From positions 1-56,361 of the forward strand of contig CAYYNP010000025.1 in assembly GCA_964472545.1 (NCBI GenBank): 56,361 bases of DNA, read 5' to 3'. Position numbers and translations under genes: made by a program. How positions within the stretch are numbered: the first letter of the stretch is position 1; the number at the start of each line of letters is the position of its first letter. The DNA comes from CAYYNP01 sp964472545 (GTDB lineage: Bacteria > Planctomycetota > Planctomycetia > Pirellulales > Thermoguttaceae). The notes under the pieces are model-generated. The model saw nothing but the letters and a program-made list of their open reading frames with translations. It did no database searches and had not been told where the DNA came from. Below are positions 7,670-15,658 of the stretch, piece by piece.

Positions 7670-8536
7670 ATGCTCAACGTTCACAAGATCAAGCAAGAGA
7701 TCTGCGCCATCGGCGACCGGCTATACAAGAAGGGTTTCGCCGCGGCCAACGACGGCAACATCACCTATCGGATCGCCGAGAACCAGGTGGTCTGCACGCC
7801 CACGATGATGACCAAGGGCTTCTTGAAGCCCGACGATTTGTGCATCGTCGACATGGAGGGCAATCAGCTCGAAGGACGGCGTAAACGCACCAGCGAGGTG
7901 ATGCTGCACCTGGCGATCATGAAGGAACGGCCGGAGATCAAGTCGGTGGTCCACTGCCACCCGCCGCATGCCACGGCGTTCGGTGTCGCCCGGGAGCCGG
8001 TGCCGCAGTGCGTGTTGCCGGAGGTCGAGATCTTCATCGGCGACGTGCCGATCACCAAATACGCCATTCCCGGCGGCCAGGAATTCGCCGACACGATCCT
8101 GCCGTTCGTGCAGAAGGCCAACGTGATCATCCTCGGCAATCACGGCACGGTGAGCTACGACACCACGCTGGAGAAGGCCTACTGGTGGACCGAAGTGCTC
8201 GACGCCTACTGCCGCATTTTGATGCTGGCCAAAGGCCTCGGGCGGATCGGCTACTTCACCGAACCGGAGGCCAATGCGCTGTTGGACCTGAAGCAGCAAT
8301 GGGGCTACAAGGACCCCCGGGCGCAGATGGAAAACTGCGAGCTGTGCGCCAACGACGTCTTTCGCGAAAGCTGGAAGGAAACCGGTGTAAAGCCGGGGGC
8401 GTTCGACCCGCCGAAGTTCCACGAGGCCCCCGCCGCCACGCCGCCGGCCGCTTCCAACGGCACGGTCACGCCCGACCAAGAGGCGTTGATCCAGACGATC
8501 ACCGAACGGGTGATGTCGGCGCTCAGCGGTCGATAG
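7670..8536 (+). CDS. Class II aldolase (fuculose/rhamnulose-1-phosphate type, BMC cargo)
   Basis: A 288-residue zinc-dependent aldolase of the AraD/FucA family. In characterised PVM compartments this enzyme splits L-fuculose-1-P or L-rhamnulose-1-P into lactaldehyde and dihydroxyacetone phosphate. Zinc ligands are visible as HCHPPH (H95, H97) and NHGTVSY (H158), and NDGNIT and TSEVMLHLAIM match the active-site region. Unlike the other cargo, the encapsulation helix is at the C-terminus: after a linker rich in alanine and proline (about 245-265) the protein ends DQEALIQTITERVMSALSGR. This is the signature enzyme that assigns the compartment to saccharide breakdown. The exact sugar is inferred. 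Confidence 0.93.
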   Translation: MLNVHKIKQEICAIGDRLYKKGFAAANDGNITYRIAENQVVCTPTMMTKGFLKPDDLCIVDMEGNQLEGRRKRTSEVMLHLAIMKERPEIKSVVHCHPPHATAFGVAREPVPQCVLPEVEIFIGDVPITKYAIPGGQEFADTILPFVQKANVIILGNHGTVSYDTTLEKAYWWTEVLDAYCRILMLAKGLGRIGYFTEPEANALLDLKQQWGYKDPRAQMENCELCANDVFRESWKETGVKPGAFDPPKFHEAPAATPPAASNGTVTPDQEALIQTITERVMSALSGR

Positions 8537-8560
8537 GCGTTCTTTGGCCGAAGGCCAATT

Positions 8561-8717
8561 CCACCGTAGCCTGGGGCAACGCCACAGGAAACCGGTGAAT
8601 GATGACACCCCGTTTGGCCGAAGGCCATATTCACTTCCACGGCAATCGGTGAATAAGGCCTTTGGCCTTACCAGTCCGATGTGCCTCGCATTCCTGGCGT
8701 TGCCCCAGGCTACGGTG
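8561..8717. repeat. Long inverted repeat (GCCTGGGGCAAC family)
   Basis: Left arm 8563-8590 (CACCGTAGCCTGGGGCAACG...) is the inverse of 8691-8717 except for a two-base bulge. Inside and around it are short GGCCGAAGGCC / GGCCTTTGGCC palindromes (8546, 8613, 8656, 8725). It occupies almost the whole gap between the aldolase and the next gene and may act as a terminator for the BMC operon. Confidence 0.8.
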
Positions 8718-8873
8718 ACGAAAGGCCTTCGGCCTTACCGCAAGGCCGGTTGACACGTGCTATCGTGGCGACAAGAATACTGGGGGTACGCTCCTGCCGC
8801 GATAGACCACTTCGACAATCGGCGGCATGGGTGGCCGGCAACGGTTTCTCAACCCCCTGCCACAAGGTGCAAG

Positions 8874-11528
8874 ATGTCTGCCTCGCTTCGCGCGTCTTCG
8901 TTGTGTCTGCTGGGCGTGTTGCTGATCTCGTCGATACCCGTGGCAGCGGATGAGGCGTGGCTTCAACTGAAGTACGACGCCCGCCACTCCGGCGACGTGC
9001 CCGAAAGGACCGTGCAATTGCCGATGGGGCTGATCGGTGCGGTACCGCTGAGTGATGCCGTGTTGACGGCGCCGGTCATGGCCGAAGGGAAGGTCTACGC
9101 GGTGGACGCCTCGGGCGTGGCGTTCTGCATCGACGTCGACACACTCGATGTCGTTTGGCGAACGGCCACGCCCGGCGGTACGGCCAATTGCAGTAACGTA
9201 TCCTCGCCGGCAATTGCCGGCGGCTATCTCCACTTTGGTACCACGGCCGGCAACTACTTCGTGCTCGACGCGGCCGACGGGGCGATCGTGCGGCAGATTC
9301 CCTGCGGCGAGCCGATCTTCAGCGCGCCGGTGGTCACCGAACGCGGCGTCTACTTCGCTACGCTCGGTTCACGCGTCTTCGCCTTGAAGCCGAACGGGAC
9401 CGTTCGCTGGACGTGGGACTTCGTCCATGAGGTGATGGACTTCGACGGCGACCGGTGGAGTGGGCAGGCGTGGCTCGAGCACAAACAGGGCCGCGTGACG
9501 TGGCGGGACTCGTTCTGCTGTTCGACCGACGTCGCCGCGTACGATGACACGGTCGTGATCGCCGCGGGCGGCCGCACGGTCTGGCTCGAAGACGGCGGCA
9601 ACCAACCGAAACTGGCCGCCATCGGCGACGTGCCGTCCTACGCCGGAAAGGAATACCCCGCCAAGTTTGGGCAGTGCATCGGCCCCGACGGCGCCGTCTA
9701 CCAGCAATGGCACCGCCGCGACAACGCCGGCCGCGTGGAGATCTTCCGGCTGCGCGGCGGGAACGTCGAGACCGACTTCGTACCCGGCACCCAGACCGCC
9801 ATCAACCTGCCGGGGCTGATGAGCTTCTGTTCGCCGAGCGTCCGCGGTAGCGACGTATACCGCTGTCGTCCGCAGGCCGGCTTCGGCCTCTGCCGCCATA
9901 CACCCGGGCAGCCGGAGCCGGAACATCTCGGCGGCTACCCTTCGATCTGTCCGCCGATCCTGCTGCGCGAGCAGGCCGTTTACGGCGGGCTCGACGGCAA
10001 GCTCTACGTCGTGCTGCTGTCCGGCCGCGGCGGCGTATGGTCGTTCGCCACGGCCGCCGGCCGGCCGATCTCGGCGCCGGCGTGCGTCTGCGACGGCCGG
10101 ATCGTCTTCGGCTGCGAAGACGGCTACCTTTACATCCTCGGCCCCGACGGCAAGGCCCCGTTGCCCACAAAGGACTTGGGCGCTTGGAAGATCCGCCATC
10201 CGCTGACCAGCCGCCGGGCCGAGCCCGAGCACGACTGGTTCACCAACTTCGGCGACTTCGCCTGCACCAACGCCAACGACCAGGGACTGAAGCCGCCGCT
10301 GGCGATCAAGTGGATTCGGCGCTACGAAGGCACCTTCAAACACCTGCCGGTCTGCGGCGGCGGGCGGATGTATACGCATACGGCCGAGGGACAGATCTTT
10401 GCCGTGGAGCAGGAGTCGGGCCGTTTGTTGTGGCGGCAGTACTTCCCCAACGTCTACCTCTCGTTCACCTCGCCGCTGTACTACCGCGAAAAGCTGCTGG
10501 TACCACAGGCGGGCATGAAGCGTTCGCGGCTGCGATGTCTCGACGCCCGCACCGGCCGGCTGCTGTGGGAGGTGCCGTTCAGCGGCTCGCCGAGTTGGAG
10601 CCGGCAGCAGCCGCCGGTGGTGCATGAGAACCTGGCGATCTACATGTTCGGCTCCGGCCGCTACGCGCCGCAGGGCTCGTCCAAGCCGTTCACGTTCAAG
10701 GGCACGCCGGCCGAAGCCCCCGACGGGGCCGAGGTGATGAGTTGGATCTATACGCACGACAATCCGTACTACCCGAAGGACAACCGGCCGTTGTTGCGGG
10801 CGTGGGATCTGGAGACGGGCAAGGAGGTCTGGCGGCGCGACTTCTCCGACGTCGGCCGCGGCGGCAACGACAGTGGGCTCTGCCTGATGGACGGGGTGCT
10901 CTACTACTCGACCTTCTTCGGCTACACCGGCACGCGCCGCGGGGAAGGCGGCCCGCGCGGGCTGACCGCCGCGATCGACCCGGCCACCGGCAAGGTCCTC
11001 TGGTCGACGACCGAGTACTCCGTCACCGCCGGCTGCACGATCTCCGGCCGCGACGGGCGGCTCTACCTGGGCGGCTACAACCGGCCGCACGCACAGACCG
11101 ACAGCCGGCATGTGTGGTGTCTTGACGCCCGGGGCGGATCGCTCGTCTGGGAGTCGGAACCGTTGCGCTCTGCGGTGAACGTGATCACCGTCGGGCCGCG
11201 GTTTCTGTTCACCAACGCCTCCGGCGGCGACGGACACGTGCTGGATCGCGCGACGGGTAAGATCGTCTCGCGTTTCAACTACGACTACGCCTGCACGCGG
11301 TTCGCGCTGAGCGAGCCGTACGTGCTGGGGTCGAACATGGACCTGATCGATCTGACCGGCGGCAACCGGCTGGTGAGTTCCGGCCCGGCGATCGACAGCC
11401 GCGAGTGCGTCGGGGCGGTGATCTCCAACGGACGGATCTTCTACACGTCGCAGGCCAGCGGGTTGCAGGTTTCGCAGCTCTTTGCAGAAGAGGCGGCGCA
11501 GGCCCCGTCGCCGTGGCAGCGAGAGTAG
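8874..11528 (+). CDS. Secreted PQQ-type beta-propeller repeat protein
   Basis: An 884-residue protein. The ATG at 8874 starts a signal peptide (ASLRASSLCLLGVLLISS, cleavage near VAADEAW), so it is exported. The rest is made of PQQ/BamB-like beta-propeller blades, seen as repeats such as VYAVDASGVAFCIDVDTL, YFVLDAADGAIV and LRCLDARTGRLLWEVPF with the DxxTGxxxW type motif, in two halves around residue 450. Such proteins are very common in planctomycetes and rarely have known functions. It directly follows the BMC operon on the same strand but is separated by a long inverted repeat, so a link to sugar metabolism is only a guess. Confidence 0.88.
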   Translation: MSASLRASSLCLLGVLLISSIPVAADEAWLQLKYDARHSGDVPERTVQLPMGLIGAVPLSDAVLTAPVMAEGKVYAVDASGVAFCIDVDTLDVVWRTATPGGTANCSNVSSPAIAGGYLHFGTTAGNYFVLDAADGAIVRQIPCGEPIFSAPVVTERGVYFATLGSRVFALKPNGTVRWTWDFVHEVMDFDGDRWSGQAWLEHKQGRVTWRDSFCCSTDVAAYDDTVVIAAGGRTVWLEDGGNQPKLAAIGDVPSYAGKEYPAKFGQCIGPDGAVYQQWHRRDNAGRVEIFRLRGGNVETDFVPGTQTAINLPGLMSFCSPSVRGSDVYRCRPQAGFGLCRHTPGQPEPEHLGGYPSICPPILLREQAVYGGLDGKLYVVLLSGRGGVWSFATAAGRPISAPACVCDGRIVFGCEDGYLYILGPDGKAPLPTKDLGAWKIRHPLTSRRAEPEHDWFTNFGDFACTNANDQGLKPPLAIKWIRRYEGTFKHLPVCGGGRMYTHTAEGQIFAVEQESGRLLWRQYFPNVYLSFTSPLYYREKLLVPQAGMKRSRLRCLDARTGRLLWEVPFSGSPSWSRQQPPVVHENLAIYMFGSGRYAPQGSSKPFTFKGTPAEAPDGAEVMSWIYTHDNPYYPKDNRPLLRAWDLETGKEVWRRDFSDVGRGGNDSGLCLMDGVLYYSTFFGYTGTRRGEGGPRGLTAAIDPATGKVLWSTTEYSVTAGCTISGRDGRLYLGGYNRPHAQTDSRHVWCLDARGGSLVWESEPLRSAVNVITVGPRFLFTNASGGDGHVLDRATGKIVSRFNYDYACTRFALSEPYVLGSNMDLIDLTGGNRLVSSGPAIDSRECVGAVISNGRIFYTSQASGLQVSQLFAEEAAQAPSPWQRE

Positions 11529-11529
11529 G

Positions 11530-11552
11530 CGTCTCGCGGAGCGAGATGGCTA
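11530..11552. repeat. Single copy of the CTCGCGGAGCGAGA repeat
   Basis: GTCTCGCGGAGCGAGATGGC followed by TAC, directly after the propeller gene stop codon. It is one arm of the hairpin at 7564-7617. Self-complementary core CTCGCGGAGCGAG can form a short hairpin between the convergent genes on each side. Confidence 0.6.
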
Positions 11553-11581
11553 CTCTAAGGTGAATAGGGCCAGCAATGACC

Positions 11582-12133
11582 TCACGCACACGGCCCCAAT
11601 TGCCGCTCTTCGTCGAGCAGGACAAGCTGGTCCCTGGTCCAGCGGGTGACGCGCGGCTCGGTGGGGATCTGCCAGTAGATGATCGAGGTCATCGCCCCGC
11701 CGAGCACCAGCGGCAGCCACGACTGCTCCAGCAAGTACGCGGTGAAGGCCAGCAGCGCCGCCCCTTCGAGAATCGCCGCCGAGACGATCGCCCGCATGAT
11801 CCAGACCACGGCCATCCGGCCGGCGTCGCCGGTGCGCTGAACGAACTCGGCCATCCCCCGGCCGGTCGGCGCCGGCCACGTGCCTTTGAGGATACTCCGC
11901 CGCGCGACGGTCGTAAGGTGATTGGGAACGACGATCAGCGCCACGATCGCGGTGAGCGCGAAGACAACGGCCGTGGCCGTCAGCATGGACGCGCTCTCGG
12001 GCGGGTTTGCCGTGTCGACGGCCTGCATGACGTAGCTCATCAGCAGCAACGGCGCCGCGACCAATACCGCGACCATCCGCTGAATCGGACGTATCACTTG
12101 TGTCAATTGTGCTTGCCATTGTTGATCGAACAT
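11582..12133 (-). CDS. Four-helix membrane protein of unknown function
   Basis: A 183-residue protein I do not recognise. Hydrophobic segments at about residues 20-40, 48-70, 107-135 and 138-154 suggest four membrane helices, with both ends on the same side. A conserved-looking amphipathic start (FDQQWQAQLTQVIRPIQRM) precedes the first helix, and a charged tail rich in WTRDQLVLLDEER follows the last. It is convergent with the propeller gene and stands alone, with a large palindrome upstream. Confidence 0.7.
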   Translation of the reverse strand: MFDQQWQAQLTQVIRPIQRMVAVLVAAPLLLMSYVMQAVDTANPPESASMLTATAVVFALTAIVALIVVPNHLTTVARRSILKGTWPAPTGRGMAEFVQRTGDAGRMAVVWIMRAIVSAAILEGAALLAFTAYLLEQSWLPLVLGGAMTSIIYWQIPTEPRVTRWTRDQLVLLDEERQLGPCA

Positions 12134-12264
12134 ATCGTCTTGCCTTTCTCGCTTCAGGCAGCGATGCGTGATTGGCCGTCGAGAGCGGCGGCCTGCGCAA
12201 ACCTACCTTGCGATTGGTCGAGGGGCAAACGGGTCGCCGCCAGTCGTTAGAGGCGACGACATTG

Positions 12265-12359
12265 ATGGGTGGCTGGGGCATAGCGGTGCCCCAGGATGCC
12301 GGCCCCTTCACAGCCCGTGAGTTACTGGGGCACCGCTGCGCTTTGCCCCAGCCACCCAT
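12265..12359. repeat. Inverted repeat (GGGTGGCTGGGGCA family)
   Basis: Left arm 12265-12293 (ATGGGTGGCTGGGGCATAGC...) pairs with 12326-12359 (TGGGGCACCGCTGCGCTTTG...). The stem is about 29 bases with a short bulge and a 32-base loop. It lies in the gap 12134-12380 upstream of the membrane protein gene and just past the end of the export protein gene. No gene is seen in the gap. Confidence 0.8.
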
Positions 12360-12380
12360 GAAACAGGCTCCAGCGCCGTC

Positions 12381-13685
12381 CTAGAGCGAACTCGACTGCG
12401 AGAAGCTGTACGACGTGCTAAACGGCAGCATCCCGTAGAGGCCGCGGGTGAAGACCTGGTCGATGAAGTCGTTGGCCCGTTGGATGCGGCTCTTGGGCAC
12501 GATGATCACGTCGGAATCGCTGAGCCAGATTTCCGATGGCGGACAGGGCTGCTTGGCGTGCAGCGGCGCGTGCAGATCGAGCATGGTGGCCAACAGACGC
12601 CAGTCGTCGCCGCGGCGGAAGACGACCACCTGGCGGAGATTGGCCCCCACGTTCCAGCTTCCGGCCATGGCGACCGCCTGTAGTATGGTGGTCGGGCCGG
12701 TCAGTTCGTGGCGGCCGGGTCGGGCGACCTCGCCCAGCACGTAGACGTATCGCGGCGCCCGTTGCACCAGCACCGGAATCACCTCAATGCCTTCGATGCC
12801 CACGCCTTCTCGATAACGCTCGTTGAGTTCCTCCTGCAACTCCTGCAAAGTCAGCCCTTCACAGTAGACGGAACCCACGGCCGGCAGCGAGATGGTGCCC
12901 TCGGGCGTAACTCTGGCCAGCCGATTCTGGCCGCCCTGGCCGGCGCGCCGGTCGACCGCCGCGCGAAGGTCTTCCAGCTTGGTGTTGACCTGCATCGGCG
13001 TCACCGTGATCGCCGGTACCTTGTAGTACTTGGTGTAGAGCCGTTCGAGTTCGTCGCGAAGCTGCGATACGGTGCGGCCGGTGGCGTGGACCTGTCCGAG
13101 CAGACGTAGCGTGATCGTGCCGTCGGGCTGGATCAGCAGATTGCGGTTGAGCGCTTCGTCGGTGAACGACTCCACCTGGATCTGGTCGCCGACGTTGAGT
13201 TCATACGGCGCGGAGGTCTCCATCCGCGTGAGGCGATAGACCAGGTCCAACTGATCGTCGACGCGCAGCCGGTACTCGCGGACGTGCGGCAGGCGATAGT
13301 GGCCGACGTACTCGCCCTGGGCATGGGCCTGCCAGGCGATCGCGCGGGCCTCTTCCCAACTCCGGTTGCCACAGCCGTGGGCACAATCCAGGCCGTAGAT
13401 GTTCTGCGGCGCGGCGGGTCCCAATGCCTGGCATTGCCGGACTTGGCCGGATGTGTTGGTCTCGAATCCGACGGCCGACATCACGCGACTCTCGGCCGCT
13501 TCGGCGGTTGGTGCATCCGACGCCTCCGCCGGCGATCGCCACGCCGCGGCCGTTGCCAGGCAGCCGACACACAACAAACAGGCAAACACAGTCAGCCATC
13601 TTCGGCGCAGCCGCCTGAGACGCCAAATCCCGGCGAGTTTGGCTATGAGACCTTCCCACGACGGCCGTTTCACTCCCTGACCCAC
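12381..13685 (-). CDS. Wza-like polysaccharide export protein (Poly_export + SLBB)
   Basis: A 434-residue periplasmic/outer membrane export protein. After a basic N-terminus and a hydrophobic signal or anchor segment (about 30-48), residues about 155-260 form the polysaccharide export domain (YELNVGDQIQVESFTDEALN, IQPDGTITLRLLGQV). A second, SLBB-type part follows (GTISLPAVGSVYCEGLT; PRYVYVLGEVARPGRHEL). The GTG start at 13685 follows a strong AAGGAG site that lies within the end of the upstream TPR gene, so the two are translationally coupled. No Wzc kinase or glycosyltransferases are adjacent. It probably exports a surface polysaccharide. Confidence 0.88.
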   Translation of the reverse strand: MGQGVKRPSWEGLIAKLAGIWRLRRLRRRWLTVFACLLCVGCLATAAAWRSPAEASDAPTAEAAESRVMSAVGFETNTSGQVRQCQALGPAAPQNIYGLDCAHGCGNRSWEEARAIAWQAHAQGEYVGHYRLPHVREYRLRVDDQLDLVYRLTRMETSAPYELNVGDQIQVESFTDEALNRNLLIQPDGTITLRLLGQVHATGRTVSQLRDELERLYTKYYKVPAITVTPMQVNTKLEDLRAAVDRRAGQGGQNRLARVTPEGTISLPAVGSVYCEGLTLQELQEELNERYREGVGIEGIEVIPVLVQRAPRYVYVLGEVARPGRHELTGPTTILQAVAMAGSWNVGANLRQVVVFRRGDDWRLLATMLDLHAPLHAKQPCPPSEIWLSDSDVIIVPKSRIQRANDFIDQVFTRGLYGMLPFSTSYSFSQSSSL

Positions 13686-13686
13686 G

Positions 13687-15195
13687 TTATCTCCTTTCCA
13701 TCAACAGTTCCTGCGGCGTTCGCCAACCGCCGCCGACGACGGGTTGGGGCGTTTCACGTCGGGCGGTCAACGGGGGCAACTCGGCCGGACCGGCGATGCC
13801 GGCCGCTTCGGGCTGCATGCCCACCGGTGCCGCGTCGGCGCTCGTCTGGGCGAAGGCCTCCGGATCGACCCAACGGACGTTGTGCGGAGACTCCGTTGCC
13901 GCGCGGCCGCCCGCCGCAGGCGCGCCCGTGGCGTCCCATCGCTGCTGAGCCTGGCGGGCGAGTTCCGGCTGGCCGAGGCGCTCGTGGACCTTCGACAGGT
14001 TTCGCCATCCGGTCGGCATGCTGTGGACCGAAAGGCCGTGGGCCAGGGCGTCTCGCGATTGGTGATAGTACCCACACCGCGCCAACAACACGCCCAGATC
14101 GTTGGCGGCCAGGTGGTTTTCCGGGCTGACCAGCAGCGCCGCCTGGAAGAAGGTCATCGCCTTGGGTTCGGCGGCTTTGCCACGTGCAGACGGTCCGCCG
14201 GACAACGCCACGTGGAGCTTGCCCAACGCGTGCAGCGCCATTGAACCGGCCACTTCGCGTCCGGCTGCCGCGGCGAGTTGCTCCTGGGCGAAGGTGAAGT
14301 AGGTACTCAGCGCCGTCCTCGGCGTGAGGCGATCCGTCTGGGCCGTCTTCAGCACCGGTGTGCGGTGTCCGCCGACGATCGCCGCCAGGTCGAGATCGGC
14401 CTCCAGCCGCGAGCCCACCGGCACGAAGTCCTCGGCCTCCTTGATCGCCGTCAGCCCGGCGGCCAGCGAGCGGCTGTGGGCGGTCGTGCGATACTCCGCG
14501 TCGAGCCCCTCGGCTACCAGCCGCAGGGCCCCAATGAACTCGGCTCGGGCAGCGTAGTAGGCCCTGCGTCCGGCCAACTCGAAGCCGCGATACGTGTGGC
14601 GGTCGGCCTGTCGGGCCGTGCGCTCGAGGTCCTCGGAACGCTCGGCGGGGTAGTCGGCGTCTGGCATCGGTGGCACCGGCGGGCTCAGTGGCACCGGCGG
14701 CGTCAACGGAGCCGATTCGTACGGCGGCTGAAGGGGCTGCGCTGCAAAGCCGTCGTGTACCGGCAGGACCGGAGGGTCCGGCGCCCATGTATCGTCACCT
14801 GCGCCACTCTCCGGTGGGGGCCCCGATTCTGCGAAGAGCGGTTCACCCGGCTGCGCCGTCAGCGGTCCCGGGGCTCCGTCGGTGGTAAGTTGCGGCGGCG
14901 GCAGTCGCCGGAAAGGGAGCTCGCTGTGAAGGCAGAGCCGCCCCGGTTCGACGCTCGACGTCACTTCTTCGGCGGCGCGGGCGGAATCTGTCGGTTCATC
15001 GGCCTTCGTTCGCGGCAGTCCGGCCGAAGGCGACGTCCCGGCGGGGGTCTGACAGACGACGGTGCAAGCGGGCGCGGGATCGCCGGGCTGCGTCTTTGGC
15101 GGCCGGCCAATCCACCACACGACGGCAGCCAATGTGGCCAACGCCAACACGAGCGTCCACCAGTGACGCCGCAGAACACACTCCAGACGATCCAT
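13687..15195 (-). CDS. Membrane-anchored TPR protein
   Basis: A 502-residue protein with one membrane segment near the N-terminus (HWWTLVLALATLAAVVWWIG, about 12-31). A long proline-rich, low-complexity periplasmic part (to about 185) is followed by helical repeats. TPR motifs are clear toward the C-terminus (MTFFQAALLVSPENHLAANDL; ALAHGLSVHSMPTGWRNLSK). The ATG at 15195 is preferred because GGAG precedes it by six bases; a GTG 60 bases upstream would add 20 residues. It is one base from the export protein gene and probably serves the same polysaccharide export pathway. Confidence 0.75.
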   Translation of the reverse strand: MDRLECVLRRHWWTLVLALATLAAVVWWIGRPPKTQPGDPAPACTVVCQTPAGTSPSAGLPRTKADEPTDSARAAEEVTSSVEPGRLCLHSELPFRRLPPPQLTTDGAPGPLTAQPGEPLFAESGPPPESGAGDDTWAPDPPVLPVHDGFAAQPLQPPYESAPLTPPVPLSPPVPPMPDADYPAERSEDLERTARQADRHTYRGFELAGRRAYYAARAEFIGALRLVAEGLDAEYRTTAHSRSLAAGLTAIKEAEDFVPVGSRLEADLDLAAIVGGHRTPVLKTAQTDRLTPRTALSTYFTFAQEQLAAAAGREVAGSMALHALGKLHVALSGGPSARGKAAEPKAMTFFQAALLVSPENHLAANDLGVLLARCGYYHQSRDALAHGLSVHSMPTGWRNLSKVHERLGQPELARQAQQRWDATGAPAAGGRAATESPHNVRWVDPEAFAQTSADAAPVGMQPEAAGIAGPAELPPLTARRETPQPVVGGGWRTPQELLMERR

Positions 15196-15658
15196 CAATC
15201 GCTCCGTGGCAGACTCCGCCGATGTCCATAGGGATGCCTCACGGCGTGCGGGCACTTCCTATTTTGCCCGATCGACCGATTGTGCCGGCAGCGCTAAGCA
15301 ATTCCGCATGGGCAGGCGGCTCGCCGGGCGGAGATGCCCGAACAGACGCTACAGCCCCTACAAACCAACCCGTTGGCCCGCAGCAGCCCCACTGTCGAGA
15401 TTAATATGCATCATTCTTCCGAGTTGCTGCTTTCGGGTGGATTGAAAAGAGCGGAGCGGAGCCCCGGGCTTCCCAAACCTCGCCTGCCTAAGATCCCTGA
15501 CGCCCCGCTGTGCTTCGCCCCAGCCGCCGAAACGTGTTCTCAGATGGAGCAGGCACTCCGGCAAAGTCTGCCGACTTCGGCTACTGGCCGATGCCGCCGA
15601 CCGTGTAACGTATATTTGCCCGGCCGGGGTACGCGCCGAACGAAACGGGAGCGATTGC
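15196..15658. other. Divergent intergenic region
   Basis: 463 bases between two divergent operons. It contains one AT-rich patch (about 15400-15425, GATTAATATGCATCATTCTT) suited to promoters, but I cannot assign exact boxes. Open frames here are short and lack family resemblance. Confidence 0.5.

Noticed and set aside
9369..11237. 622-residue open frame antisense to the propeller gene
   Set aside because: High-GC codon bias of the real gene keeps the opposite strand open; composition is His/Arg/Ala-rich and no domain is seen. The same applies to 863-1939, 4507-5370 and 40217-41734.
15358..15564. 68-residue - strand frame between divergent operons
   Set aside because: No ribosome binding site and no recognisable features.
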